Assembly: GCA_965230005.1 (NCBI GenBank)
Contig: OZ245934.1
Coordinates: 1,612,001 to 1,676,000 of the forward strand
Direction: 5' to 3'
Length of the DNA stretch: 64,000 nucleotides
Origin: SZUA-309 sp965230005
GTDB lineage: Bacteria; Pseudomonadota; Gammaproteobacteria; Pseudomonadales; Azotimanducaceae
The position numbers were made by a program, and so were the translations under genes. Under the pieces are notes generated by a model. It saw only the letters and a program-made list of their open reading frames with translations, did no database searches and was not told where the DNA came from. This document shows positions 41,447 to 50,242 of this stretch, in pieces (positions within the stretch are counted from its first letter, which is position 1; each line of letters begins with the position of its first letter).

Positions 41447-43096
41447 ATGAAGTGGCTTGCTGGCATCGCCGTGGCACTGGTCGCCCTGCTCGGGATCGGC
41501 TGGATTTTCCGGGCTGAAATCGCCCTCTTCGGCATCAGCCGTATGATGCAGGTGGATGCACTGCCTACCCAGGAGATTAGCTGGTCGACGGGCACGGACA
41601 GAGAAGGGCGCGATCCTGCAGACAGGCCGCCCAACGTAATCCTGATCCTGGCCGATGATCTGGGCTGGAACGACGTTTCCATGAATGGCCCCAACCCAAC
41701 GGTCCAGACACCGAACATCGATGCGCTCGCTGCAGAAGGGGTGACCTTTTCCCAGGGCTACGCCGCGAACGGCACCTGCGCCCCTTCGCGGGCGGCCTTG
41801 ATGTCCGGGCGCTATGGCACCCGCTTCGGTTTCGAGTTCACCCCGACCCCCGCCGGCTTCATGCCCATCGTTGGAATGATCAGCGATGCCGCCGACCGGC
41901 CGCTGGCACCCCAGAGCATCCGCAATCCCGAAAAGGCCAGCCTCAGCTACGGTGAAATGGGCATGCCGCCCTCGGAGATCACGCTGGCAGAACTGCTGGC
42001 CGAACAGGGTTACCACACCGCCCACATCGGCAAGTGGCATCTCGGCACGGAAAACGGCATGGCGGCACACGATCAGGGGTTCGCCGAAAGCCTCCTGATG
42101 GCCAGCGGTCTCTACGGACGGCGCGACGACGAAGACGTGATCCAGGCAAGACAGGACTTCGATCCGATCGATCGCTTCCTCTGGGCCGCTTTGAGCTTTG
42201 CGGCCAGTTTCAACGGTGGACCGCGCTTCGAACCGCCGAAGTACCTGACGGACTACTACACGGATGAAGCAGTGAAGGTCATCGAGGCCAACAAGGATCG
42301 CCCGTTCTTCCTGTATCTCGCCCATTGGGCACCGCATACGCCCCTGCAGGCAGCACGTGAAGACTATGAAGCGCTATCGGAAATCGAACTGCGCCGGGAG
42401 CGTGTTTATGCGGCAATGATCCGCTCCCTGGACCGTGGCGTCGGTCAGGTGATGGAAGCCCTGAAAGCAAATGGCCTGGACGAGAATACGCTGGTGATGT
42501 TCACCTCCGACAACGGCGGGGCCGGTTACATCGGCCTGCCGGAAGTGAACGATCCCTACCGTGGCTGGAAGATCACGCTCTTCGAAGGCGGCATTCGGGT
42601 GCCCTTCCTGGCGCGCTGGCCTGCAAAGATTCCGGCGGGAACCACCTACGATGCACCAGTGCATCACTTCGACATGTACGCCACGGCCGCGGCGGCAGCA
42701 GGCGCTGAACTGCCGACGGATCGGATCATGGACGGCGTGGACCTGGTCCCTCTGGTGACGGGCCCTGAGGACGCTGAGCCACCTCATGACTATCTGTTCT
42801 TTCGCAGCGGTGCTGCCCAGGCTGTCCGGGACGAGCGCTGGAAGCTGATGGTGAGCGCGCCGCAGGGTCTGCCTCGCAAGGAGTGGCTATTCGACCTCAC
42901 CGCTGACGGGGAATGGACCAATCTCCTGGACGAGCATCCGGAAATCGCCGATCGGCTGCGCACCCGGCTCGACGCCCACAACAGCGAGCAAGCCGAGCCG
43001 CGCTGGCCCTGGTCAGGGACTACGGCCCAGAACGTCGACCGCGACCTCTCCCAGGAAGATCAGCCGGAGGATGAGTTCGCTTACTGGTCCAACTGA
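41447..43096 (+). CDS. Arylsulfatase-type sulfatase
   Basis: The 549-residue protein has an N-terminal membrane anchor or signal (about residues 3-22) and the sulfatase fold: LILADDLGWNDV with the first metal Asp pair, GTCAPSRAALMSGRYGTR with Cys111 as the expected formylglycine, HIGKWHLG and FTSDNGG. It should hydrolyse a sulfate ester in the periplasm. Cys-type maturation by a formylglycine-generating enzyme is needed; no such gene is in the window. It forms an operon with the DUF1330 gene, and a bulged hairpin beyond the stop (43110-43140) may end the transcript. Confidence 0.93.
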   Translation: MKWLAGIAVALVALLGIGWIFRAEIALFGISRMMQVDALPTQEISWSTGTDREGRDPADRPPNVILILADDLGWNDVSMNGPNPTVQTPNIDALAAEGVTFSQGYAANGTCAPSRAALMSGRYGTRFGFEFTPTPAGFMPIVGMISDAADRPLAPQSIRNPEKASLSYGEMGMPPSEITLAELLAEQGYHTAHIGKWHLGTENGMAAHDQGFAESLLMASGLYGRRDDEDVIQARQDFDPIDRFLWAALSFAASFNGGPRFEPPKYLTDYYTDEAVKVIEANKDRPFFLYLAHWAPHTPLQAAREDYEALSEIELRRERVYAAMIRSLDRGVGQVMEALKANGLDENTLVMFTSDNGGAGYIGLPEVNDPYRGWKITLFEGGIRVPFLARWPAKIPAGTTYDAPVHHFDMYATAAAAAGAELPTDRIMDGVDLVPLVTGPEDAEPPHDYLFFRSGAAQAVRDERWKLMVSAPQGLPRKEWLFDLTADGEWTNLLDEHPEIADRLRTRLDAHNSEQAEPRWPWSGTTAQNVDRDLSQEDQPEDEFAYWSN

Positions 43097-43104
43097 GACT
43101 CGAA

Positions 43105-44133
43105 TCAGGACGGGCGTGCGAGCAGCGCCTCGCAGCCCGTGCCGCTGAGGATCGCATCAACCCGCTCGCGATCCGCCTCGCCGAGTCGCGCGTACTCGAT
43201 GCGCAGCCACTGCAGGCACTTGCCCTGATAGGGAAAGGGCTCCTGCACCCAGGACTTGCCGTCCACTTCCACCTCAACGGTGTCCGCACCCTGATCCAGC
43301 GCCTGACCGTTGGCGAGCATCACGGGCACATAGGTTCGGCCAACTTCAGAGAGGATGGCCTTCAAGGTGTCCGGAAACGCATCGGGATCCACGAAGTCAT
43401 CGTCCGTCGGCTCGAGTCCCGAGTGGTCTTCCATCTTACTTACCCAGGCATGCACGCGGGGAAAGTCGGCTGCAGCGATCGCGGCCGGTGTGGGATCAAA
43501 CTGCACGAGCTGGGTCAGCTGCCCGAAACAGGCAAAGTCCGCCGAGCCGGGGCGATTCCCCATGAGAAACGGCAGCTGCTTGAGATGTTCGTTCAGGCAC
43601 GCGAGGAAGCGCTTGTAGCTGCCTTCGATCACCGGCGCCGTTGTATCGTTGGAACCCACCACGTAGAGCCGGCCGATCTGACGCTCGGAGAAAACCTTCT
43701 TGGCGAGCTGCATCTGCTCATCCGGCTGCGTAACGTCGCCGTAGTGCGGCAGCACGGAACCGGCCATCTCGATATCGGCGTCGTAGTACCAGCGATAGTG
43801 AAACATGGCTTTTGTCAGCCACTCGTCGCCGTAGTCTTCCAACAGGTAGTTGATGAAGGCGGCGGCCGGATCAGCCGGGATCACAGAACGACCCGGATAC
43901 TCGTCTTCCAGACGGCGAATGATCGGGGTGCTGTCCACCTCCGCGGTGACTTCGCCGGACGCGTCGGTGAAATAGAAGATCGGGATCAGACCTACCTTCG
44001 GTGCCGGCAGGCCCTCCACGTCCTGCGCACCCTGCAGGTAGCGATAAGGTATGCGCCGATAGCGCAGGACCGCCAGCATCTTTCGGGTGTAGGGAGAGCC
44101 CGGAGACCCACGCACAGGTAACAGATCAGTCAT
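43105..44133 (-). CDS. Glutathione-S-transferase-fold protein, extended
   Basis: The 342-residue protein starts with a thioredoxin-like GST domain (RGSPGSPYTRKMLAVLR; Ser/Tyr near residues 13-15 at the catalytic site) and a PIFYFTDASGEVTAEVDSTPII segment that matches the cis-Pro/gamma-glutamyl-binding site loosely. A helical GST C-terminal domain follows (LPFLMGNRPGSADFACFGQL). About 90 further residues at the end are not part of a standard GST and contain KSWVQEPFPYQGKCLQW. A role in detoxifying or isomerising a thiol conjugate is likely. Divergent from a second, standard-length GST gene. Confidence 0.85.
   Translation of the reverse strand: MTDLLPVRGSPGSPYTRKMLAVLRYRRIPYRYLQGAQDVEGLPAPKVGLIPIFYFTDASGEVTAEVDSTPIIRRLEDEYPGRSVIPADPAAAFINYLLEDYGDEWLTKAMFHYRWYYDADIEMAGSVLPHYGDVTQPDEQMQLAKKVFSERQIGRLYVVGSNDTTAPVIEGSYKRFLACLNEHLKQLPFLMGNRPGSADFACFGQLTQLVQFDPTPAAIAAADFPRVHAWVSKMEDHSGLEPTDDDFVDPDAFPDTLKAILSEVGRTYVPVMLANGQALDQGADTVEVEVDGKSWVQEPFPYQGKCLQWLRIEYARLGEADRERVDAILSGTGCEALLARPS
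43110..43140. terminator. Bulged inverted repeat after sulfatase, inside GST C-terminal codons
   Basis: ACGGGC-g-TGCGAG pairs with CTCGCA-GCCCGT around a 6-base loop. It lies 13 bases after the sulfatase stop but within the last codons of the convergent GST-like gene. There is no T-run, so terminator function is uncertain. Confidence 0.35.
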
Positions 44134-44230
44134 TGCTGCTCCTCCTCATCAAACAGTAAAAGGGGGCCCGCACCAGTCTCAACTGCCACACTCAACAAGA
44201 CCAGCGGCTGCGTTATTGTGTCACATGCTA

Positions 44231-44245
44231 TGCCATAATATGGCA
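44231..44245. promoter_or_regulatory. 15-bp perfect palindrome, candidate TetR operator
   Basis: TGCCATAATATGGCA is a perfect inverted repeat around a central A, 39 bases before the ATG of the GST gene at 44284 and about 98 bases from the divergent GST-like start. The TetR regulator encoded at 44971-45552 is a plausible binder. Confidence 0.55.
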
Positions 44246-44283
44246 ACCACGCCAGCGCAGGCAGACAAAGAGAGGAACTTCAG

Positions 44284-44925
44284 ATGATCAAGGTATACGG
44301 CGTTCACGGCTCACCTTTCGTAAGAAAGGTATTCATCGCCCTCGACTACAAGGGTATTCCTTACGAAGTCGTGCCGCAGATGCCGTTTTCAGGTGACGAG
44401 GACTACCGGAAAATCAATCCCCTCGCCAAAGTGCCGACGCTCGTCGACGGTGATCTGACCCTCGGCGACTCCAAGGTCATCTGTCGCTATCTCGAAAGCG
44501 CCCACCCCGAACCGGCCCTCTATCCCACAGATAACGCAGATCGGGCGATGGCTGACTGGTACGAGGAACTGGGTGGCACCTACGTCACGGAGCTTGCCAC
44601 CGGCATCTTCTTCCAGCGCTTCATGCGGCCCTTCGCCTTCAAACAGGAGCCGGACGAAGAACTGGTGGCGAAGATCATCAACAAGCAGCTGCCCCCGATC
44701 CTCGACTATCTCGAAGGTCAGCTGCCGGACGATGGCTTCATCTTTGGTGACTTCTCGCTCGCTGACCTCAGCATCGTCAGCCCGTTCATTAACGCCTCCT
44801 ACGCAAAATACGAGGTCGACGGCGCGACGTATCCCAAGCTCGCCGGCTTGATCGCGCGGGTGAAAGCGGTGCCGCAGGTTACGGGTGTTCTGCAGAAAGA
44901 AGCCGAATCCATGGGCATCGGCTAG
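44284..44925 (+). CDS. Glutathione S-transferase
   Basis: The 213-residue protein is a standard-length GST. The N-terminal thioredoxin fold has VHGSPFVRKVFIALD with a probable catalytic Ser10, KVPTLVDGDLTL with the cis-Pro, and GDSKVICRYLE, which binds the gamma-glutamyl part of glutathione. The C-terminal helical domain ends with DFSLADLSIVSPF, the N-capping box. It should conjugate or isomerise a hydrophobic compound in the cytoplasm. A palindromic operator lies in front of it, and the TetR gene follows convergently. Confidence 0.92.
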   Translation: MIKVYGVHGSPFVRKVFIALDYKGIPYEVVPQMPFSGDEDYRKINPLAKVPTLVDGDLTLGDSKVICRYLESAHPEPALYPTDNADRAMADWYEELGGTYVTELATGIFFQRFMRPFAFKQEPDEELVAKIINKQLPPILDYLEGQLPDDGFIFGDFSLADLSIVSPFINASYAKYEVDGATYPKLAGLIARVKAVPQVTGVLQKEAESMGIG

Positions 44926-44970
44926 GGGCTGAAGGGAAGTCGGACGTGACTACGGCCTGGACATCTGCAA

Positions 44971-45552
44971 CTAGGCCAGCAGCTTTTTTACCATTCCGGC
45001 GATCAGCTCGGCGCTCGCTTTCCTGCTCAGGCCCTGGTCGCTGCGCAAGCGATGCCACATGTCAAAAGAGGTGATGGCATCGACGGCTTCACGGGCTTCC
45101 CTGTCGAGCGACGTAACTTCCGGAAGCCGTTTGTCCAGATCACGGCGCAGCCGGCGCTGATCCGCGGCGTACTGTTTGGCGAGAAACGCGGAGCGCCAGA
45201 GGGACGCCTGGGTGCTCAGTGTGAAGTTTCGAACCCCTTCATAGGCGCGCGCACGACCTTCGACCACCTGCTCGATCCGCTCGTGCAGCGTGCCTTGCGG
45301 CATAGCTGCGAAGAAGAAGGACTCCATTCTGCCGCGCGCTGCCTCGTCGATCGCCGCGAACAGCGACTCCATCTCGTTGAAGTGGCGGAAAAAGGTGCGC
45401 ATGGCGACCCCGGCGCGATCACTGACCTGCTGGGCGGTGGGGACGAGAACGCCCTCCTCGACAAGCGCCAGAGCCGCGTTGACGATCGCCCGCCGGCTGC
45501 GTTCGCCGCGTTGTCGCCGTCCGTCGAGGCTGGATTCCAACGACTCACTCAT
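44971..45552 (-). CDS. TetR-family transcriptional regulator
   Basis: From the ATG at 45552 the product has 193 residues. The DNA-binding domain reads SRRAIVNAALALVEEG, TAQQVSDRAGVAMRTFFRHF (helix-turn-helix at about 40-60). The ligand-binding part is all-helical and has no recognisable specificity marks. It is convergent with the GST gene and divergent from the HCCA-isomerase-like gene, so it can regulate the enzyme genes on either side. A GTG five codons upstream is an alternative start. Confidence 0.9.
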   Translation of the reverse strand: MSESLESSLDGRRQRGERSRRAIVNAALALVEEGVLVPTAQQVSDRAGVAMRTFFRHFNEMESLFAAIDEAARGRMESFFFAAMPQGTLHERIEQVVEGRARAYEGVRNFTLSTQASLWRSAFLAKQYAADQRRLRRDLDKRLPEVTSLDREAREAVDAITSFDMWHRLRSDQGLSRKASAELIAGMVKKLLA

Positions 45553-45790
45553 GGCTTTCGCCAGCACGGAAAACCGAACTCATGGAAGATGCATCACCGC
45601 CGAACACTGGAGCTGAAAAAGGTTGTCTATAGCGTTGCTTTCGGGAGAGATTGTCCCTGTCTCTCCGCCTGCATACAAACAGCCCGCTCAGAAACGCAAT
45701 CCGAGTGGGTGCATGCGGGAGTATCCAGGAATATAATGCCATCCATTAAAGCGCCTGCAGCGCAGACACACCGTTCGGGAGGAATTCACC

Positions 45791-46435
45791 ATGGCAGAAC
45801 CCATCGACGTCTACTGGTCGTTTCGGAGCCCCTATTCCTATCTGGTCACCCCCGACCTGGCCAAACTGCGGGACGACTACGATGTGGACGTGCGCATGTG
45901 CATCGTCTATCCCATCGCCGTTCGTGACCCGTCACTGGTCTTCGATCCCTCGAATCGCAACAAGGCTCTCTACATCATGCGCGACTCGAGGCGGCGTGCA
46001 GAGTTCCTCGGCATGCCGTTCGCCGGGCCGAATCCGGACCCGATCGTGCAGGACTTTGAGACCATGTCGGTTCCCGAAGACCAGCCCTACATCCACCGGC
46101 TGAGTGCCCTGGGCGTGGAAGCGCAGCGCCGTGGCCGGGGCGTCGAATTCGTCACCGAGGTCTCCGCGCTGATCTTTGGCGGCACGGAGGGGTGGGATCA
46201 GGGCGATCTCCTGAAAGATGCCGTCGCGAGAGCCGGTTTCGATCTTGCCGAGCTGGATGCAGCCATCGACGGCGGGGACCAGCTGGAAGAGGTCGAACGC
46301 AATCAGCAGGCGCTCGCAGCGGCCGGCCATTGGGGCGTCCCGACCATGGTGCTCCGGGAAGAACCGTTCTTCGGTCAGGACCGTATCGACACGCTGCGCT
46401 GGCGCCTCGACCAGTACGGCCTGGCGCGGGCCTGA
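45791..46435 (+). CDS. 2-hydroxychromene-2-carboxylate isomerase-like (DsbA/kappa-GST fold)
   Basis: The 214-residue protein begins YWSFRSPYSYL, the Ser-containing active-site motif of HCCA isomerases and kappa-class GSTs, and ends with AGHWGVPTMVLREEPFFGQDRI, the cis-Pro and dimer region. The family isomerises 2-hydroxychromene-2-carboxylate in naphthalene-type breakdown or transfers glutathione; here the substrate is open. GGGAGGAATT precedes the ATG. It starts an operon-like run with the enoyl-CoA hydratase gene 20 bases downstream. Confidence 0.88.
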   Translation: MAEPIDVYWSFRSPYSYLVTPDLAKLRDDYDVDVRMCIVYPIAVRDPSLVFDPSNRNKALYIMRDSRRRAEFLGMPFAGPNPDPIVQDFETMSVPEDQPYIHRLSALGVEAQRRGRGVEFVTEVSALIFGGTEGWDQGDLLKDAVARAGFDLAELDAAIDGGDQLEEVERNQQALAAAGHWGVPTMVLREEPFFGQDRIDTLRWRLDQYGLARA

Positions 46436-46455
46436 CTACCATCGAGGAAGCACCG

Positions 46456-47244
46456 ATGACTGACCCCTACCTCTATTCCGTCACCAACAACGTGGCGACC
46501 TTCAGCATCAACGATGCACCCTGGAACCTGATGAGCGTGGAATACATCGACCGGCTGGAAGAGCAGCTTCCGGAGGTACTCGCCGATGACGCCATCCGGG
46601 CCATGATCTTCACCGGCGAAGGCGAGGACCACTTCTCGGCCGGCATGAATCTGCGGCAGATACCGGAGGGTGTGAAGCGGGCCGGAAGCCCGGAAGCCTT
46701 CTTCGGCCAGCGCCATCGCGTGCTGGACATGATCGAAAACGGCGGCACCCCAGCCATCGCCACCCTCTTCGGCTACTGCCTCGGCGGTGGTCTCGAGCTG
46801 CCGCTCGCCTGTCATTTCCGGCTTGCGGCGAATGCCGGCGCGCAGATCGGGCTGCCGGAAATGGATCTTGGCAGCGTTCCTGCCTGGGGCGGCTCCGCGC
46901 GCCTGCCGAGAGTGGTCGGCCGCAGCTACGCCCTCGACATGATCCTGCGCGGGCGGAAGATCGACGGGCAGGAAGCCTTGCACATGGGCCTCGTCACGGA
47001 GCTGCTCCCGGTTGCAGACCTCAAAGCTCGCGCCCAGGCCCTGGGCGAAGAGCTGGCAGCTCAGCCGCGCCAGGCCGTGAAATCCATGCTGGAAGTGATC
47101 GTCGGCCACGAAACGAAGACCCTGGAACAGTCTATGGCAGACGAGATGGCCGCCGTCGCCGCCAATCGGGGAACGGCAGATTCCATGGAAGGCATGCGCG
47201 CCTTCATGGAGAAACGCAAACCCGTCTTCAATCAGGCGTCCTGA
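46456..47244 (+). CDS. Enoyl-CoA hydratase/isomerase family protein
   Basis: The 262-residue protein is a normal crotonase. The oxyanion hole is formed by FSAGMNLRQI and CLGGGLELPLACHFRLA, and both catalytic Glu equivalents are present (GGGLELP and LPEMDLGSVPAWGGSARL), so hydration of an enoyl-CoA is likely. GAGGAAG stands five bases before the ATG. It is in an operon-like run with the HCCA-isomerase-like gene upstream and a small membrane protein downstream. Confidence 0.92.
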   Translation: MTDPYLYSVTNNVATFSINDAPWNLMSVEYIDRLEEQLPEVLADDAIRAMIFTGEGEDHFSAGMNLRQIPEGVKRAGSPEAFFGQRHRVLDMIENGGTPAIATLFGYCLGGGLELPLACHFRLAANAGAQIGLPEMDLGSVPAWGGSARLPRVVGRSYALDMILRGRKIDGQEALHMGLVTELLPVADLKARAQALGEELAAQPRQAVKSMLEVIVGHETKTLEQSMADEMAAVAANRGTADSMEGMRAFMEKRKPVFNQAS

Positions 47245-47275
47245 TCGGGCCATCAACCGTGAGGAGGATAGGACA

Positions 47276-47662
47276 ATGAGCTGGTCCAGGCGCTTGTTGG
47301 CGCTGATCGTGTTGCTTCCCGGACTCCTGTTCGTGGTGATGGGTTTGCGCTGGCTGGTCGATCCGGCCGGCGCGGCGCCCACGTTGGGGGTAACTCTCGA
47401 GACGGGTCATGGGCTCAGCAGTCAGGTCGCCGACCTCTCTGCCTTCTTTATCGTCGCCGGGCTCTGCATCCTGACTGCCGTCGCAACGCGTCGACGCACC
47501 TGGTTCTACCCGCCCGCTATGCTGCTGCTCATTGCGGCGGCTGGCCGGCTGATCGCCTGGGTGGTGCACGGCGCGGATTTTGTGCCGCAAGCCATCGTTT
47601 TCGAAGTCGCCGTCGCTGCGCTGCTGCTCGCTGCAGCGCGCTACCTGCCCGAGCGCGACTGA
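47276..47662 (+). CDS. Four-helix membrane protein (DUF4345-like)
   Basis: The 128-residue protein has four hydrophobic segments (about 5-28, 48-70, 75-95 and 100-122) with the loop DPAGAAPTLGVTLETGHGLSSQ after the first. That layout resembles DUF4345-type small membrane proteins; the family match is from memory and not certain. No catalytic residue is evident. A strong ribosome site GAGGAGG precedes the ATG, and the second sulfatase gene follows after two bases, so it should be co-transcribed. Confidence 0.7.
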   Translation: MSWSRRLLALIVLLPGLLFVVMGLRWLVDPAGAAPTLGVTLETGHGLSSQVADLSAFFIVAGLCILTAVATRRRTWFYPPAMLLLIAAAGRLIAWVVHGADFVPQAIVFEVAVAALLLAAARYLPERD

Positions 47663-47664
47663 TT

Positions 47665-49446
47665 GTGCTCAGCAGAGCGGTATCTGCATTCGCGCTTGCC
47701 TTCTTGCTGCCTGCGATCAGTCCAATGGGCCTTGCGGAGGACCGGCCCAACATCGTCTTCCTGCTGGCGGATGACCTCGGCTACACGGACATCGCGCCTT
47801 ATGGCAGCGAGGTAAACACGCCCTCGCTCTCGAGACTGGCAGAGAACGGAGTCCGCTTTACCAACTATCACACCGCCGCCAACTGTGCGCCGGCGCGGGC
47901 CATGCTACTCACCGGCGTCAGCAGTCACCTGGCCGGTGTGCCGAACATCCCGGAGATGATGTCGCCGGAGCAGATGACTCACGCGAACTATCAGGGCGTG
48001 CTCGGCGATAACGTCGTCACTATCGCGACGCTGCTTGAGAGCGCCGGCTATCACACCTATCTGGCAGGCAAGTGGCACCTCGGCGCCACGCAAGGGAAGC
48101 TGCCGAGCCAGCGAGGCTTCGAGCGAACGGTGGCGTTGATGGATTCCGGTGCAGACAACTGGGAGCAGCGCCCGTACCTGCCCATCTACGACGACGCCAA
48201 CTGGTTTGCCGATGGGGAACGCTTCGAGCTGCCGGAGGACTTTTACTCGTCCCGTTTTCTCATCGATAAGACCATCGAGTTCATCGACAGCAACCTCGAC
48301 GACGGCCAACCGTTCTTCGCCTACGTGCCTTTCCAGGCCGTGCATATCCCCGTTCAGGCACCGCAGGCGTACATCGATCGCTATATGGGTGTCTATGACG
48401 ACGGCTGGGAGCAGCTGCGGCAGGCACGCCACGATCGCGCCGTGGCGCTGGGCGTGCTGCCTGAAGCCGTCCCCATGACGAAAATGCCGACCACAACGGA
48501 ATGGGCGGCTCTCGACCCGGAACGGCAGCGCTACGAGGCCAAGCGTATGGCGGTTTACGCCGCCATGATCGAAGCCATGGACGCCAACATCGGCAGACTC
48601 ATGGATTATCTGGCAGCCAGGGGCGAACTCGACAACACGATCTTCGTCTTCACCTCCGACAACGGCGCCGAAGGCAGCGGTTCTCAGGACCCGACCTCCT
48701 TCACCTCGAACCGCGTGGCTTCGAGCCTCGGTTACCGGATGGACTACGAGACCCTTGGCCTGAAAGGGAGCTACAACTCCATCCATCCCGCGTTCACGAG
48801 CGCCGCCGTGAGCCCCCTCGCCTTCTACAAGTTCTATGCCGGAGAGGGTGGGCTGCGTGTGCCGCTCATCATCTCCGGTGGCCCTCTGCAGGTGGCAGCC
48901 GCGCAGACCGAGGCTTTCGCCTGGGCAACGGACATTGCCGCCACCATCCTCGCCTTCGCAGGCGTGTCCCATCCCGACGGTCGCTTCGGCGGAAAACCCG
49001 TGTTGCCCATAACGGGCAGAGATCTGGGACCGGTACTCCGCGGCGAAGTCGATCGAGTTTACGGACCCGGCGACACGGTCGGCTACGAACTGACCGGACA
49101 CGGCGCGCTCTTTCAGGGCGACTTCAAACTCGTGCGTAATCTGCCGCCGCTCGGCGACGGGGAATGGCGCCTCTACGACACGGTGAGAGATCCCGGCGAA
49201 ACTCGAGATCTCAAGAGCGACATGCCGGAGCGTTTTCAGGCCATGCTCGCTGCCTATGCGCAGTTCGAGAAAGAGAACCAGGTTCTGCCCGTTCCACCGG
49301 GTTACAGCCAGACCCGGCAGCTCCTCATCAACCTACTTCGAGATCAGCTTGGCTCAACGATCCTCGTTGGCCTGCTGCTGGTGCTGCTGTTGATTCCCTT
49401 TTTCGTCTACATCCGAGTCCGCCAGCCTGAAGAGCGCTCATCATGA
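47665..49446 (+). CDS. Sulfatase with C-terminal membrane anchor
   Basis: The 593-residue protein has a signal peptide (to about LAED, residue 25), the metal-binding VFLLADDLGYTDI, the formylglycine site NCAPARAMLLTG with Cys74 (C-x-P-x-R with Ala in place of the usual Ser), LAGKWHLG and FTSDNGAEGSG. A hydrophobic segment at about 565-585 followed by Arg-rich residues should anchor it in the inner membrane with the enzyme outside. The start is a GTG two bases after the upstream stop. It overlaps the following SDR gene by ATGA, so sulfate removal and alcohol oxidation may be successive steps on one substrate. Confidence 0.92.
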   Translation: MLSRAVSAFALAFLLPAISPMGLAEDRPNIVFLLADDLGYTDIAPYGSEVNTPSLSRLAENGVRFTNYHTAANCAPARAMLLTGVSSHLAGVPNIPEMMSPEQMTHANYQGVLGDNVVTIATLLESAGYHTYLAGKWHLGATQGKLPSQRGFERTVALMDSGADNWEQRPYLPIYDDANWFADGERFELPEDFYSSRFLIDKTIEFIDSNLDDGQPFFAYVPFQAVHIPVQAPQAYIDRYMGVYDDGWEQLRQARHDRAVALGVLPEAVPMTKMPTTTEWAALDPERQRYEAKRMAVYAAMIEAMDANIGRLMDYLAARGELDNTIFVFTSDNGAEGSGSQDPTSFTSNRVASSLGYRMDYETLGLKGSYNSIHPAFTSAAVSPLAFYKFYAGEGGLRVPLIISGGPLQVAAAQTEAFAWATDIAATILAFAGVSHPDGRFGGKPVLPITGRDLGPVLRGEVDRVYGPGDTVGYELTGHGALFQGDFKLVRNLPPLGDGEWRLYDTVRDPGETRDLKSDMPERFQAMLAAYAQFEKENQVLPVPPGYSQTRQLLINLLRDQLGSTILVGLLLVLLLIPFFVYIRVRQPEERSS

Positions 49447-50216
49447 CTCGCCTGAAAGAGACTATCGCGCTCATCACCGGTGGCGCTTCCGGCCTCGGTA
49501 AAGGCATTGCTCAGCGCTTTGTCGAGGAAGGCGCCGAGGTAACGATCACTGATCTGAACGAAACGGCTGGACAACAAGTCGCTGAAACCCTCGGCTGCAC
49601 TTTCCTGCAACACAACGTTGCCGAGGAAGCAGGCTGGGAGCGGGTGATGGCAGCTGTGACAGGCGAACATCAGCGCCTGGACGTGCTGGTGAATAATGCC
49701 GGTGTTTTCTCCAGCTGCCCTATCGACGAGATGCCGCTCACGGAATGGCAGCGCGTGCTCGACGTGAACCTCACTGGCGTCTTTCTCGGCTGTAAGCACG
49801 GAGTCGTCGCGATGAAGCGCAATCCCGGTGGAAGCGGCGGTTCAATCATCAACCTCTCCTCCGTTGTCGGCCTGCGTGGTCAGGTTGGAGGCGCGGCCTA
49901 CAGCGCAAGCAAGGGCGGGGTGCGACTGCTCACGAAAACCGTAGCGATGGAAAACGCGCGCCTCGGCATTCGCTGCAACTCGATTCACCCCGGCGTGATC
50001 GATACGCCCATCATGGCGCCGATGTTCGACAACGCACCAGACCCGGAGGCTTTGCGAAAGCGGCTCGAAGGTCAGCTGCCCATCGGTTACATGGGCGACC
50101 CGGCGCAGGACATCGGCAACGTCGCCGTTTACCTCGCCGCTGATGAGAGCCGCTATGTGACTGGCGCCGAACTCGTGGTGGACGGCGGCATGACGGCCGG
50201 TCTGCCGACGGGCTAG
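49443..50216 (+). CDS. Short-chain dehydrogenase/reductase
   Basis: The 257-residue protein has all classical SDR motifs: TGGASGLGKG for the cofactor, VNNAGVF, the catalytic Ser in NLSSVVG, YSASK, and the C-terminal GAELVVDGGMTAG. An Asp at the end of strand 2 (ITDLNE) suggests NAD(H). It probably oxidises a secondary alcohol such as a hydroxysteroid or hydroxyacyl compound. Its ATG overlaps the sulfatase stop by four bases. Confidence 0.93.
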   Translation: MTRLKETIALITGGASGLGKGIAQRFVEEGAEVTITDLNETAGQQVAETLGCTFLQHNVAEEAGWERVMAAVTGEHQRLDVLVNNAGVFSSCPIDEMPLTEWQRVLDVNLTGVFLGCKHGVVAMKRNPGGSGGSIINLSSVVGLRGQVGGAAYSASKGGVRLLTKTVAMENARLGIRCNSIHPGVIDTPIMAPMFDNAPDPEALRKRLEGQLPIGYMGDPAQDIGNVAVYLAADESRYVTGAELVVDGGMTAGLPTG

Positions 50217-50229
50217 CGCCGCGGAAAGA

Positions 50230-50242
50230 CTCCCCTAGGGAG
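50230..50242. terminator. Short hairpin between convergent SDR and DUF3604 genes
   Basis: CTCCC/GGGAG around a 3-base loop lies 14 bases after the SDR stop and covers the stop of the reverse gene. The stem is short and has no T-run, so the call is weak. Confidence 0.35.
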
